Shown piece by piece: positions 15,975 through 24,937 of a stretch of DNA of 60,732 nucleotides. Below the pieces are notes generated by a model, which saw only the letters and a list, made by a program, of their open reading frames with translations, made no database searches and was not told where the DNA came from. Both the position numbers and the translations under genes were made by a program. The DNA is from an uncultured Lachnospiraceae bacterium (GTDB lineage Bacteria > Bacillota > Clostridia > Lachnospirales > Lachnospiraceae): positions 1 to 60,732 of the forward strand of contig CAMWXB010000015.1 of assembly GCA_947178125.1 (NCBI GenBank), written 5' to 3'. Each line of letters begins with the position of its first letter. The stretch's first letter is position 1.

Positions 15975-16874
15975 ATGAAGAAAAAATTACAAAACAGCGG
16001 CCTGAAAGCATGGCTGTATCTTTTACCGGCGATTCTCTTTCTGGGAATTTTTATGGTATATCCGTTAATCGATGTTTTTGTATACTCTTTTGAGGAAGGC
16101 TATAATTCCGCATCCCAGACTTACTGGGGCGTCGGTTCTTATAACTATTCGTATGTCCTGCATGACCCTTATTTTTTGCAGGCGGTAAAAAACACTTTTC
16201 TGCTGGTCATCATCACCGTACCGCTTTCCACCGGAATTGCCCTGCTTATTTCTACCGGGCTGTGTTCCATTAAACCGCTCAGGAATCTGTTCCAGACCAT
16301 TTATTTCCTGCCCTATGTGACAAATACGCTGGCCGTCGGCCTCGTTTTCATGATCTTATTTAAAAAGACCGCTTACTCCGATGGCTTTATCAATCTGATC
16401 ATTTCCTGGTTCGGCGGAAATTCTGTCGATTTCATCGACGGGCCGTACTGGGCGAAAATGTTCGTTCTGTGTTTTTATACGATATGGGTCGTTATGCCTT
16501 TTAAGATTCTGATCCTGACGAGCGCACTTTCATCGGTGAATCAGGAATATTATAATGCGGCCCGCGTGGACGGCACCTCGCGCTTCCGTATTTTCATGCG
16601 CATTACGCTCCCGATGATCGCTCCGATGATCTTTTACCTGATCATTACGGGTTTCATCGGCGCATTCAAAGCATACAGCGATGTTGTCGCTCTGTTCGGA
16701 ACGAATCTGAACGCGGCGGAGATGAATACGATCGTCGGATATGTGTATGATATGCTCTATGGCGACAGCGGCGGTTATCCGTCCTATGCTTCCGCAGCGG
16801 CCATTATCCTGTTCGCGATTGTGTTGACGATCACCTGCATCAATCTATTGATCAGCAAAAAAGTAAGAAGATGA
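15975..16874 (+). CDS. Carbohydrate ABC transporter permease (MalF/UgpA type)
   Basis: A 299-residue CUT1 permease with six predicted membrane helices (the first is LYLLPAILFLGIFMVYPLI). The binding-protein-dependent permease loop EYYNAARVDGTSRFRIFMRITLP couples to the ATPase. The start is the ATG after GGAGGTTAGT; an in-frame ATG four codons earlier overlaps that site. It pairs with the MalG-type permease starting 10 bp downstream. Similarity is to the maltose, multiple-sugar and glycerol-phosphate type importers. Confidence 0.93.
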   Translation: MKKKLQNSGLKAWLYLLPAILFLGIFMVYPLIDVFVYSFEEGYNSASQTYWGVGSYNYSYVLHDPYFLQAVKNTFLLVIITVPLSTGIALLISTGLCSIKPLRNLFQTIYFLPYVTNTLAVGLVFMILFKKTAYSDGFINLIISWFGGNSVDFIDGPYWAKMFVLCFYTIWVVMPFKILILTSALSSVNQEYYNAARVDGTSRFRIFMRITLPMIAPMIFYLIITGFIGAFKAYSDVVALFGTNLNAAEMNTIVGYVYDMLYGDSGGYPSYASAAAIILFAIVLTITCINLLISKKVRR

Positions 16875-16884
16875 GGATTCCAAG

Positions 16885-17748
16885 ATGGATTACACCAAAA
16901 TAGAAAAAAAAGCCCGGACCCATAAAAGAGCCGGGAATATCATCACATATATCCTGCTGGCCTTCTGGGCCGTCATCGTGCTGTTTCCCTTCTACTGGAT
17001 GGTACTGACATCTATAAAAAGTTATGGCGCATATAATTCGGAATATATTCCGAAATTTTATACCCTGTCACCGACCCTTCAGAACTATGCGGATGCCTTT
17101 ACTGCCGTATCGCTCGGACGGTATTTATTGAATACGACCATTTTTACCGTCGTAACAACGGCTGTCATGATGATCGTCATCACGCTCGCCGCCTTCGCGT
17201 TCGCACGTCTGGAATTTCGGGGAAAAAACATCGTGTTCATTCTGTTTCTTTCCTTAATGATGATTCCGAATGAACTCGTCATCATCACCAATTTTGTGAC
17301 CATCACGAACCTGGATATGCGCAATTCTTTTCCGGGACTGATTCTGCCGTCCATTACTTCTGTTTTCTATATTTATCTATTAAAAGAGAACTTTGAACAG
17401 ATTCCGGACAGCCTGTATTATGCGGCTAAAGTTGACGGCACATCAGACCTCCGGTATCTTCTGAAGGTCATGGTTCCGATGTCGAAACCGACACTGATCA
17501 CGATTGCCATTCTGAAAGTGATCGAATGTTGGAATTCCTATGTATGGCCCCGGCTGATCACCGATGATGAGCGGTATTTTCTTGTCTCCAACGGCATTCA
17601 GGAAATTCGGGAAAACGGATTTGGCCGGGAAAATATTCCGGCAATGATGGCGGCTGTTGTCGTCATCTCGGTTCCTTTGATCGTACTGTTTCTTGTCTTT
17701 CGCAATAAGATCATGGCCGGTGTGGCGAGAGGAGGGCTCAAAGCATGA
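16885..17748 (+). CDS. Carbohydrate ABC transporter permease (MalG/UgpE type)
   Basis: A 287-residue partner permease with six membrane helices starting at ITYILLAFWAVIVLFPFYWMV. The family motif after it, TSIKSYGAYNSEYIPKFYTL, and the coupling loop DSLYYAAKVDGTSDLRYLLK are present. The stop codon overlaps the start of the binding-protein gene by ATGA, indicating translational coupling. With the MalF-type protein it would form the heterodimeric channel of the importer. Confidence 0.93.
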   Translation: MDYTKIEKKARTHKRAGNIITYILLAFWAVIVLFPFYWMVLTSIKSYGAYNSEYIPKFYTLSPTLQNYADAFTAVSLGRYLLNTTIFTVVTTAVMMIVITLAAFAFARLEFRGKNIVFILFLSLMMIPNELVIITNFVTITNLDMRNSFPGLILPSITSVFYIYLLKENFEQIPDSLYYAAKVDGTSDLRYLLKVMVPMSKPTLITIAILKVIECWNSYVWPRLITDDERYFLVSNGIQEIRENGFGRENIPAMMAAVVVISVPLIVLFLVFRNKIMAGVARGGLKA

Positions 17749-19367
17749 AAATACACAAACGTCTTTTATCTGCCTTGTCTGTAACAGCGTTGACTGTCGG
17801 CTGCTGTACGGCGCTCACCGGCTGTCACGGCAAAGAAGGGCTGGCAGCTTTTGAAATTCCGGAAGAATTTGATGTTTCCAGAGACTACGAGATTACCTTC
17901 TGGGCAAAGAATGATACCAACAAAGCGCAGACTGCCATCTATGAGCAGGCAATCGCGGATTTTGAAGCGCTATATCCGAACATCGCCGTCAATCTGCGCC
18001 TGTATACGGATTACGGCAAAATTTATAATGATGTGATCACCAATATTGCAACCGATACGACGCCGAATGTCTGTATCACTTATCCCGATCACATTGCCAC
18101 TTATCTGACCGGCTCAAATCTCGTGGTTCCTCTCGAAGACCTTTTTGCCAATGAAAAATACGGTCTGGGCGGTCACGAGGTCCGGTTCGATTCTCCGCAA
18201 ACGGAAGAAATCATTCCGCAGTTTCTGGACGAATGCTCCTTTGGCGGCCACTATTACGCAATCCCTTATATGCGTTCCACCGAAGCCTGTTATATTAACA
18301 AAACGTATGTAGAAGCGCTCGGTTACACGCTGCCGGATGTGCTCACATGGGATTTTGTCTGGGAAGTCTCCGAGGCAGCAATGGCGCAGGATGCGGAAGG
18401 AAACTATCTGGTCAACGGCCAGAAAGTCCTGATTCCTTTTCTTTACAAATCGACCGACAATATGATGATCCAAATGCTGAAGCAGCAGGACGCCGGCTAC
18501 TCCACCGATGCCGGCGAATTACTGCTCTTTAATGATACGACGGAAGAATTTCTCCGTACGATTGCGGAGCATGCCAAAAGCGGCGCCTTCTCCACCTTCA
18601 AGATTTCAAGCTATCCTGCCAATTTTCTGAACGCGGGACAGTGCATCTTTGCAGTGGATTCCACGGCCGGCGCAACCTGGATGGGGACCAACGCACCGCT
18701 CTGCGATATCAGCCCGGACAAAATCGTGGATTTTGAAACGACGGTAATGACCATTCCGCAGTTTGACCCGGAACATCCGAAGATGATCTCACAGGGACCG
18801 TCCGTCTGCATTTTCAATAAGGCTGACCCGCAGGAAGTTCTCGCATCATGGCTGTTTGCCCAGTATCTGCTGACCAACGATGTCCAGATCGCCTATTCGG
18901 AAACGGAGGGCTATGTGCCCGTCACTTCCAAGGCTCAGAGTTCTTCGGAATATCAGGACTATCTTTCCCGATGCGGTGAGGACAATTCCTCCTATTACGA
19001 TATCAAGATCCAGGCGGCCGGTCTGCTGCTCGACAATGTTGATCATACTTTTGTAACGCCGGTATTCAATGGCTCCACTTCCCTTCGCGATGCCGCCGGC
19101 CAGCTCATTGAAACGACGGTAAAATCCGTCAACCGCGGCCAGACCGTCGATGATGCTTTTCTCAAAAAATTATACGACGATACGATGTCCCTGTATCGTC
19201 TGGACCAGTCCGGCGGCCCGGGAACACTTTCCGCTTCCGGCAAAGCCGAACTTGGGAAACTGCCCGCCACATCCGTCATCCTGCTTTCTTCTCTTGCAGG
19301 AATATGGTGCCTGATTCTTCTGTATCTTGCATTCCAAGCGGTAAAAAGGAAAAGAATTCGGCAATAA
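17745..19367 (+). CDS. Extracellular solute-binding lipoprotein with an added C-terminal membrane helix
   Basis: A 540-residue CUT1-type binding protein. The N-terminus has a signal peptide with lipobox LTGC at about residues 24-27. The body has family features such as ITFWAKNDTNKAQTAIYEQ, a hinge region near YAIPYMRSTEACYINK, and AGQCIFAVDSTAGATWMG. Unlike ordinary binding proteins of about 430 residues, it ends with a hydrophobic helix (SVILLSSLAGIWCLILLYLA) and a basic tail FQAVKRKRIRQ. This looks like a stop-transfer anchor, so the protein would be held at both ends. It overlaps the preceding permease by 4 bp. Ligand unknown; a sugar or oligosaccharide is expected. Confidence 0.88.
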   Translation: MKIHKRLLSALSVTALTVGCCTALTGCHGKEGLAAFEIPEEFDVSRDYEITFWAKNDTNKAQTAIYEQAIADFEALYPNIAVNLRLYTDYGKIYNDVITNIATDTTPNVCITYPDHIATYLTGSNLVVPLEDLFANEKYGLGGHEVRFDSPQTEEIIPQFLDECSFGGHYYAIPYMRSTEACYINKTYVEALGYTLPDVLTWDFVWEVSEAAMAQDAEGNYLVNGQKVLIPFLYKSTDNMMIQMLKQQDAGYSTDAGELLLFNDTTEEFLRTIAEHAKSGAFSTFKISSYPANFLNAGQCIFAVDSTAGATWMGTNAPLCDISPDKIVDFETTVMTIPQFDPEHPKMISQGPSVCIFNKADPQEVLASWLFAQYLLTNDVQIAYSETEGYVPVTSKAQSSSEYQDYLSRCGEDNSSYYDIKIQAAGLLLDNVDHTFVTPVFNGSTSLRDAAGQLIETTVKSVNRGQTVDDAFLKKLYDDTMSLYRLDQSGGPGTLSASGKAELGKLPATSVILLSSLAGIWCLILLYLAFQAVKRKRIRQ

Positions 19368-19372
19368 TACTA

Positions 19373-19400
19373 TTGATTTATCCGAGATATCATGTATAAT
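19373..19400 (+). promoter_or_regulatory. Promoter for the 19472 lipoprotein
   Basis: TTGATT (19373-19378) and TATAAT (19395-19400) are 16 bp apart, between the ABC operon and the lipoprotein gene. The gene can therefore be expressed separately. Confidence 0.7.
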
Positions 19401-19471
19401 AGTCTCGACGTTTATCAACAATACATTTTCTAAGAGGAGGAAAAGCCGGTTTTACGGCAAAAGGAGAAAAA

Positions 19472-20245
19472 ATGAAAAAATTATTATCGTTACTTATGGC
19501 TTTGACACTTGTATCTGCCTGTGTTGGATGTGGCGCATCGGAAGGAAATGCTTCCGGTACGGATACTTCGGCATCTTCCGAAGCAGAGGACACCAAATCA
19601 GAAGGCGTTATGACCTATGATGAGTATGTCGCTGCCGCACTCGATTCAGAAGTTGTTATCGAGGCTTATGTCCAGGCAAAACAGTCCTGGTGGGAAGATC
19701 AGGCTACCGTTTACGCACAGGATAAGGACGGCGCATATTTCATGTATAACATGGCATGTTCCGAGGAAGATTACGCGAAACTGACCACCGGTACGAAGAT
19801 TAAAGTGACCGGCTTCAAAGCAGAATGGTCGGGAGAAGTTGAGATCATCGATGCGACCTTTGAAATCGAAGACGGAAATTACGTTGCAGCAGCAGAAGAC
19901 GTTACATCCCTTCTCGGCAGCGATGACCTGATCAATCATCAGAATAAATTCGTTACTTTTAAAGGCATGACCGTAGAAGCTGCCGGACAGGACGACGCCG
20001 GAAACGATGTTGCTTTCCTGTATAACGAGGATGGTTCCGGTCAGGAAGGCGACGACCTGTACTTCAATGTTTCTCTGAACGGCGAAACATATACCTTCAC
20101 CGTTGAATCTTATCTGTGCGACAGTTCAACCGATGTATATAAGGCCGTACAGGGCTTAAATATCGGTGATACCGTTGATATGGAAGGATTCCTTTACTGG
20201 TATGAGGGCGTAAATCCCCACATCACTTCCGTAACCGTAAAATAA
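19472..20245 (+). CDS. Secreted lipoprotein with two OB-fold-like repeats
   Basis: A 257-residue lipoprotein. The signal peptide runs into the candidate lipobox VGC at residues 18-20 (SACVGCGAS), followed by a Ser/Thr/Glu-rich linker. Two similar beta-rich domains follow: VVIEAYVQAKQSWWEDQATV through GTKIKVTGFKAEWSGEVEI, then NKFVTFKGMTVEAAGQDDAG through NIGDTVDMEGFLYWYEGVNP. This resembles bacterial OB-fold (BOF or tRNA_anti-like) secreted proteins. No enzymatic residues are evident. It has AAGGAG five bases before the ATG and its own promoter and terminator. Function unknown; it may be unrelated to the neighbouring ABC operon. Confidence 0.7.
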   Translation: MKKLLSLLMALTLVSACVGCGASEGNASGTDTSASSEAEDTKSEGVMTYDEYVAAALDSEVVIEAYVQAKQSWWEDQATVYAQDKDGAYFMYNMACSEEDYAKLTTGTKIKVTGFKAEWSGEVEIIDATFEIEDGNYVAAAEDVTSLLGSDDLINHQNKFVTFKGMTVEAAGQDDAGNDVAFLYNEDGSGQEGDDLYFNVSLNGETYTFTVESYLCDSSTDVYKAVQGLNIGDTVDMEGFLYWYEGVNPHITSVTVK

Positions 20246-20254
20246 AAAATGATG

Positions 20255-20286
20255 TCCCCTGTATGCAGTATACAGGGGATTTTCTT
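20255..20286 (+). terminator. Rho-independent terminator
   Basis: TCCCCTGTAT (20255-20264) pairs with ATACAGGGGA (20270-20279), followed by TTTTC. It ends the lipoprotein transcript. Confidence 0.85.
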
Positions 20287-20294
20287 TTTCAATT

Positions 20295-21116
20295 TCAGGA
20301 TGTGGGCTTCCGTAACGGACAGTTCGACATGCTGATGCGGTTCCGCAGCACATTCAATCCGCAATCATCTAGGTAATCCTGCAAAATCGGTATCGACTGC
20401 GAAGAGGTCGGCCCGATGATGATCTCACCGACCAGATCGGATAAGTGCATTCCCAGCTTGCCGCACATTCTGTTCAGGTCAAGAGGATAATATTTCTTGA
20501 TTCTGTCCTGCGACACATGGTATTTGGATTCCACCACAAATTCATTCAGAATAAAAGGTGAAATGACCAGCCTGCACTCCTTTTCACTGGCAAAGGAAGG
20601 ATGCTTAAAAGCCGCCGACTGTATCCAGGCATCTTTCATCAGTTCTTCTAACGCAGGGACTACTTCCAAAAAATCCGGCGTTCCTTTGACCAGTTGATAA
20701 AACTCTTCAACCAGACGATGCTCCCGCATGTCCTCCTGATAATACACAGTCTGTAAGGACACCGCTCCGCCGATCATCTTCAGCATGGGAGCTTTATGAA
20801 AGGCAATACAAACGCCCTGTCCCAAATGGCCATAACGCTCCCATTGGGAAGCGTCGTCCCGGTATTTGGAAAAACACGCCGCATAGGCCGAATAATGAAA
20901 TTCTTCTTCCATCTCTTTATGAAAAAATTCTTCCATCTTACTGCCCTTTTCGGCCTCGCCGTCGGCATTCAGTTTATCCACGACCGCCTTGCCGATTCCG
21001 TTCATGAACAACCTCATTTCGGAAACATCGTTCATATTCAGCACATTGTTCAGCCGAAGCTCTGCGCATCGGATAATACCGTCAAAAGCGTTAAAATCAG
21101 TATAATGATACAGCAT
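20295..21116 (-). CDS. DUF2971 domain-containing protein
   Basis: A 273-residue soluble protein. It shows the DUF2971 pattern: LYHYTDFNAFDGIIRCAELR at the N-terminus, LNNVLNMNDVSEM, AACFSKYRDDASQWERYGH in the middle and GEIIIGPTSSQS near the end. The function of the family is not established. The start is the ATG inside the 3' end of the GH120 gene, preceded by GGAGGCAGAAT; the two genes overlap by 20 bp in different frames and must be cotranscribed and probably coupled. An in-frame start 43 codons further up is ignored because it would lie deep inside the GH120 gene and has no ribosome binding site. Confidence 0.8.
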   Translation of the reverse strand: MLYHYTDFNAFDGIIRCAELRLNNVLNMNDVSEMRLFMNGIGKAVVDKLNADGEAEKGSKMEEFFHKEMEEEFHYSAYAACFSKYRDDASQWERYGHLGQGVCIAFHKAPMLKMIGGAVSLQTVYYQEDMREHRLVEEFYQLVKGTPDFLEVVPALEELMKDAWIQSAAFKHPSFASEKECRLVISPFILNEFVVESKYHVSQDRIKKYYPLDLNRMCGKLGMHLSDLVGEIIIGPTSSQSIPILQDYLDDCGLNVLRNRISMSNCPLRKPTS

Positions 21117-23097
21117 ATTCTGCCTCCATTTTTGCAAAAGGACCGGGAACCGTCGCCACGCCGCGGTGCTCTCCAAGATAATCGCTGTCAAAAAGAATGG
21201 AAGAACCGTCCGGATTCTCATACCGCTCTTCCGGCTCAAAAGCATATCCCAGAATATCGCTGTTGATGATGCCGGTCTTAAATCCGTTCAGCAGTTCATA
21301 TACATTGGTTTTCAAAATATATTTTCCGTCCTTCTCCATCAGCTCCACAACGGCCTTATCTTTATCATTGACCAAATTGCTCTTTTCATTCTTCCATGCT
21401 TTCGCGCCGTTAAAATAAGCATTGCCGTTCACCCACACCGGGAGATGGGAAAAATGATATTTTTCAAGCTTTTTCATATTGGCGGGCTTATCCATTTCAA
21501 ACCAATCAAGCCACTCATCATAGGTCGGATAGCCTTCAAATACTTCCGTTCCGACTTCCTGATTATCTCTCGTTCGGGAACTCTTATCCTCCTCCGGAGT
21601 CCGTACAGGCCAGTTCTGTATGAAAATATTATTATATACGCGGTCATCGCCATGCAGAATGCTCATAAAGCCCGCAACTTCCGTGCGGTGCGGTATATGA
21701 TAGGGCGTATAACGGGGCTGATTGATGCCTTCTACTGTCATATCCGTACCACCCCCTACTTTCGTAAAAGAACCGAGCATCAGGTTATGAACGACGGCAA
21801 CACCCTGCGTCGCCAGACGGATTGCGGCCTTGGAAAGCATGATATTGTTATCAACAAGCGTCGGCCCATGCCCCACTTCGATGAAAATATCCTGACTCTC
21901 CATCGCACCCGGCGCCATCGGCGTATCCTCCGGTCCATAATTATCGTGCAGCAGATTCTGTGTGATCCGGGTTCCCTGTGCCTGCCAGTCGCACCAGATT
22001 CCCATCGTGCTGTGGTGGATATGGTTGCGCCGGAAAATCACATCGATCGCGGCATGAAATTTAATACCGGAAATTTCCGCTCCGCCAAGCTGCTGCATAT
22101 TATTAATATGATGAATATGGTTGTCCTCAATGATGCTGAATACGCAGCCCATACGGCCCACGATGCCCGCCTGCTCGCAATGGTGGATATGGCACCGGCG
22201 TACGATATGGCTTCCTACTTTTTCTTTCAACCATCCGTGATACTGGCCGCGGCAGACCGCATCCCGCTCCATCTGCGTCGGGCTTTTCACATGCCTGCGC
22301 GTAAAATAGTGGTCATTCTCAGGGTCATAATATTTTCCGAGAGAAATACCCGCACACTTACTGTTACTGATCTCACAATCCTCAATAATCCACCCTTTCG
22401 ACCAGTGAGGGCCTACCATGCCGTCCTGATAGGCTGCCGGCGGCGCCCATGTAGTGGCCGCTTTATTCACATTGAAACCTGAAAACGTAATATAATTCAC
22501 ACCCGTTTTGGATGGCATGAAACAGTTCCGCCGGACATTTATTTCCACATTCTCCCGATTGGGGTCTTTTCCCTGAAAATTCGCATAAATAACAGTCTCA
22601 TTGCCGTCCTGCTCCGTATACCATTTATAAATGGAATACTCCTTCTCCCAGGAATACGGCCATACTTCCCCTTTTATACATTCGTCCAGTGTTTCCGTTT
22701 CATATAACTGCCGGTCATTCAGATAGACCGCACCCGTATGTCTGACAACAGGCGCAAAATACCAGTCGCCCTCTACAAAGGTCGTGTACGGGTTATAGCT
22801 GCCGAATACCCCGTTATCGATACGGCACACCCAGACGTTATCCCGATATTTCTCCCATGTTTTAATTTCCTCTGCTCCTGTGATTACCGCGCCCAACGGT
22901 TTTTCACTGCGATAAACGATGCGCGCATCTTCCCTGCCGCCGTTCTTCGGATTTACATACTCCCGGTAAACACCTGGTGCCACAATGATTTCATCCCCGG
23001 CCTCCGCCGCCTGCGCCGCCGCATTGATGTGCCTGAAAGGCATTTCCCTGCTGCCGTTTCCATCCCGAAAAGCCGCCGCATTTACATACCATATCAT
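21097..23097 (-). CDS. GH120-family beta-xylosidase (right-handed beta-helix)
   Basis: A 666-residue protein with no signal peptide, so cytoplasmic. From memory of the family it matches Thermoanaerobacterium XylC over its length: GDEIIVAPGVYREYV, YANFQGKDPN, EINVRRNCF, TTWAPPAAYQDG, HWSKGWIIED, KFHAAIDV, WCDWQAQGTR and YNNIFIQNW. The aspartate of the WCDWQAQGTR motif (about residue 370) corresponds to the XylC nucleophile. Glutamates at about 341 (GAEISGIK) and 407 (FIEVGHGP) match the acid/base candidates. The family releases xylose from short xylo-oligosaccharides. AAGGAGGG lies before the ATG. It shares a transcript with the DUF2971 gene. Xylose or arabinoxylan use fits the ara locus at the far end of the window. 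Confidence 0.85.
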   Translation of the reverse strand: MIWYVNAAAFRDGNGSREMPFRHINAAAQAAEAGDEIIVAPGVYREYVNPKNGGREDARIVYRSEKPLGAVITGAEEIKTWEKYRDNVWVCRIDNGVFGSYNPYTTFVEGDWYFAPVVRHTGAVYLNDRQLYETETLDECIKGEVWPYSWEKEYSIYKWYTEQDGNETVIYANFQGKDPNRENVEINVRRNCFMPSKTGVNYITFSGFNVNKAATTWAPPAAYQDGMVGPHWSKGWIIEDCEISNSKCAGISLGKYYDPENDHYFTRRHVKSPTQMERDAVCRGQYHGWLKEKVGSHIVRRCHIHHCEQAGIVGRMGCVFSIIEDNHIHHINNMQQLGGAEISGIKFHAAIDVIFRRNHIHHSTMGIWCDWQAQGTRITQNLLHDNYGPEDTPMAPGAMESQDIFIEVGHGPTLVDNNIMLSKAAIRLATQGVAVVHNLMLGSFTKVGGGTDMTVEGINQPRYTPYHIPHRTEVAGFMSILHGDDRVYNNIFIQNWPVRTPEEDKSSRTRDNQEVGTEVFEGYPTYDEWLDWFEMDKPANMKKLEKYHFSHLPVWVNGNAYFNGAKAWKNEKSNLVNDKDKAVVELMEKDGKYILKTNVYELLNGFKTGIINSDILGYAFEPEERYENPDGSSILFDSDYLGEHRGVATVPGPFAKMEAEYAVSLY

Positions 23098-23114
23098 AAG
23101 ACAAGACCCTCCTT

Positions 23115-23216
23115 TTATTTCTTATTGTTTACAATTTCCCAGTACCCGCTTTTCGGGGAACCATGACGGATTAAAATACCTTTTTCTTTCAGTTTTTTGA
23201 TGTTCGCCTCCGTCTT
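23115..23216 (-). pseudogene. 3' remnant of a winged-helix (RecG-like/AlbA_2 or Fic-type) regulator gene
   Basis: A 33-codon frame ending at 23115 encodes KKLKEKGILIRHGSPKSGYW plus EIVNNKK. This is the characteristic winged-helix end of ATP-binding AlbA_2/RecG-like regulators and some Fic proteins. No start codon or upstream domain is present; a stop lies immediately before it, next to the tRNA-Ser terminator. It is therefore a fragment left after a deletion or an element excision downstream of the tRNA. Confidence 0.55.
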
Positions 23217-23226
23217 TCACACCATA

Positions 23227-23256
23227 TAAAAAGGATGCCCTGAAAACAGGACATCC
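23227..23256 (-). terminator. Terminator of tRNA-Ser
   Basis: Read leftward: GGATGTCCTG (23256-23247), loop TTTT, CAGGGCATCC (23242-23233), then TTTTT. The stem has one G-U pair. Confidence 0.85.
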
Positions 23257-23260
23257 AGAA

Positions 23261-23346
23261 CGGAGACGGCGGGATTCGAACCCGCGTGCCCCGAAAGGCA
23301 AACTGATTTCGAGTCAGCCCCGTTATGACCTCTTCGATACGTCTCC
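23261..23346 (-). tRNA. tRNA-Ser (anticodon CGA)
   Basis: An 86-base class II tRNA. The acceptor stem GGAGACG pairs with CGTCTCC, followed by discriminator G. The anticodon arm is CTGA-CTCGAAA-TCAG, giving anticodon CGA for the codon UCG. A long variable arm (TTTGCCTTTCGGGGCA) is typical of serine tRNA. The T arm is CGGGTTCGAATCCCG. CCA is not encoded. Confidence 0.97.
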
Positions 23347-23466
23347 ACATGAAACAAATTATAACGATTTCGCCTCGTCCCGTCAACTCCCATTTTAAAT
23401 AAATTCTGTCAAAAGTTCTGTCAAATGACAAATCTTTCAGTTATCATTTCGACCGATTGCAGTTTC

Positions 23467-24795
23467 TTAATTCATTTTAAAGAAATTGATATCACGGACC
23501 AGTTCATCCGCACATTCTCTCAACTTTACAGCCGATTCGTTGATTACTACAATAGAAGAATCCAACTCTTCTGCCTCCGCAGTCGTTTCCTCCGTAATGG
23601 CCAGCGAATTCTGGGAAATCGCATTCAACTGCTCCGAAGCGCCCACCAGTCCATTCTTGGAACCGTTCAATTCCGTCATGCTGACCGCAATCGCATCAAT
23701 GCTCCTTACGGAATGCACAATATCATTATTGACCCTGGTAAAGACATTCTTGACCTCAGCTACCGTCTCATTCTGTTTCTGAATGCTTCCCTGAATCTCA
23801 TCCATCGTTGCGACCGCATTCCCGGCATCGAGCAGCAATTCCTGCACGACTTTATCAATTGCCGCCGCAGAATGATTCGATTGTTCCGCAAGTTTCTGAA
23901 TCTGGTCCGCAACTACCGCAAATCCTCTTCCCTGTTCACCAGCCCTCGCCGCTTCGATTGAAGCATTCAGCGCAAGCAGATTGGTCTCCTCTGCAATAGA
24001 TGCGATCAACTCCGTAGCGGCCTGAATCTGCTGTGCCGACGTATTGGTCGTATTCGTCTGACGCGCAATAATTTCCATTCTCGTACTCACATCTTCATCA
24101 ACCTTCTCCAACCGCTCAACCGTGTTCATGCCATTAGCGCCGCTCACTCTGATCATATCCATATCATCCCGCAGGCCGTTCAGTGTATCCGAAGACTGCT
24201 CTATCATTCTTCCGATCTGCTCCACGTCCGCCGCCACATTTTCCGTCTGCTGAGACTGGTCTCCAAGTTCTTTCGTGATTTCCTGCATATTGGCCGCAAC
24301 GTGGTCAGCCGCCTGCGAAGTGGAATCCGCAATCCGTTCCATATTGACCACGGATTCATTCAGCGTATCCGCAGCCCCGGAAAGCTGTGCAACAAGCCCC
24401 TTCAGCTTATGATTCAGTATATCCGTACTCCGCGCAATGCTGCCAAGTTCATTTCTCCGCCAGAGATCTTTTTCGTTGACTTCCTGTGTCAGGTCGCCTT
24501 CCGATATTGCCGTCAGCGTATTCGCCAGGCGCTTCAACGTGGCGATCATCCTGCCGACAAAGATTGCAACGACAATACAGGTGATAAGAATCGTTCCGCC
24601 TGTAAATATGTACACCTGATTCAAAATCTTATGAAAGAACGAGGAATCCACTTTCTTATTTAGAAATGTATAGATTACCGCAATGATTTCCCCACCCAAA
24701 ATAAAAATCGGAAGCAGAGACAGGATTAAGATATCAATCCTTAAACTCTTTGACCCGATTCTTCTTTCATTTTTTTCTTTTTTCTGCTCATCCAT
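23467..24795 (-). CDS. Methyl-accepting chemotaxis protein without a large sensor domain
   Basis: 442 residues. Two membrane helices (about 20-43 and 61-81) are separated by only about 17 residues, so there is no periplasmic ligand domain of normal size. A HAMP segment follows ([20 protein letters not shown]), then a long coiled-coil signalling domain. The highly conserved hairpin tip is present: [20 protein letters not shown] then [15 protein letters not shown]. It should dock CheA and CheW in the cytoplasm. The stimulus must be sensed by the membrane helices, the short loop or a partner. The start has GAAGGAGGGT upstream. No che or flagellar genes are in the window. Confidence 0.93.
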   Translation of the reverse strand: MDEQKKEKNERRIGSKSLRIDILILSLLPIFILGGEIIAVIYTFLNKKVDSSFFHKILNQVYIFTGGTILITCIVVAIFVGRMIATLKRLANTLTAISEGDLTQEVNEKDLWRRNELGSIARSTDILNHKLKGLVAQLSGAADTLNESVVNMERIADSTSQAADHVAANMQEITKELGDQSQQTENVAADVEQIGRMIEQSSDTLNGLRDDMDMIRVSGANGMNTVERLEKVDEDVSTRMEIIARQTNTTNTSAQQIQAATELIASIAEETNLLALNASIEAARAGEQGRGFAVVADQIQKLAEQSNHSAAAIDKVVQELLLDAGNAVATMDEIQGSIQKQNETVAEVKNVFTRVNNDIVHSVRSIDAIAVSMTELNGSKNGLVGASEQLNAISQNSLAITEETTAEAEELDSSIVVINESAVKLRECADELVRDINFFKMN

Positions 24796-24937
24796 AGAAC
24801 AAACCCTCCTTCACTATATTTATTATATCATTCTTTCATTTTCTTGCAACAAAACTCTTCTTCCTATTCTCTAATAAGTATACGGATGATACGATATCTA
24901 TAATCCAATACTTTGTAACAGAAATGGAGGACCGGAT

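Noticed and set aside
21166..22482. Rightward 438-codon frame
   Set aside because: Antisense shadow of the GH120 gene; rich in His, Arg and Ile with no domain pattern and no initiation signal.
23098..23466. Active prophage or island at tRNA-Ser
   Set aside because: Only a 33-codon fragment remains; no integrase, no duplicated tRNA end and no cargo genes are visible.
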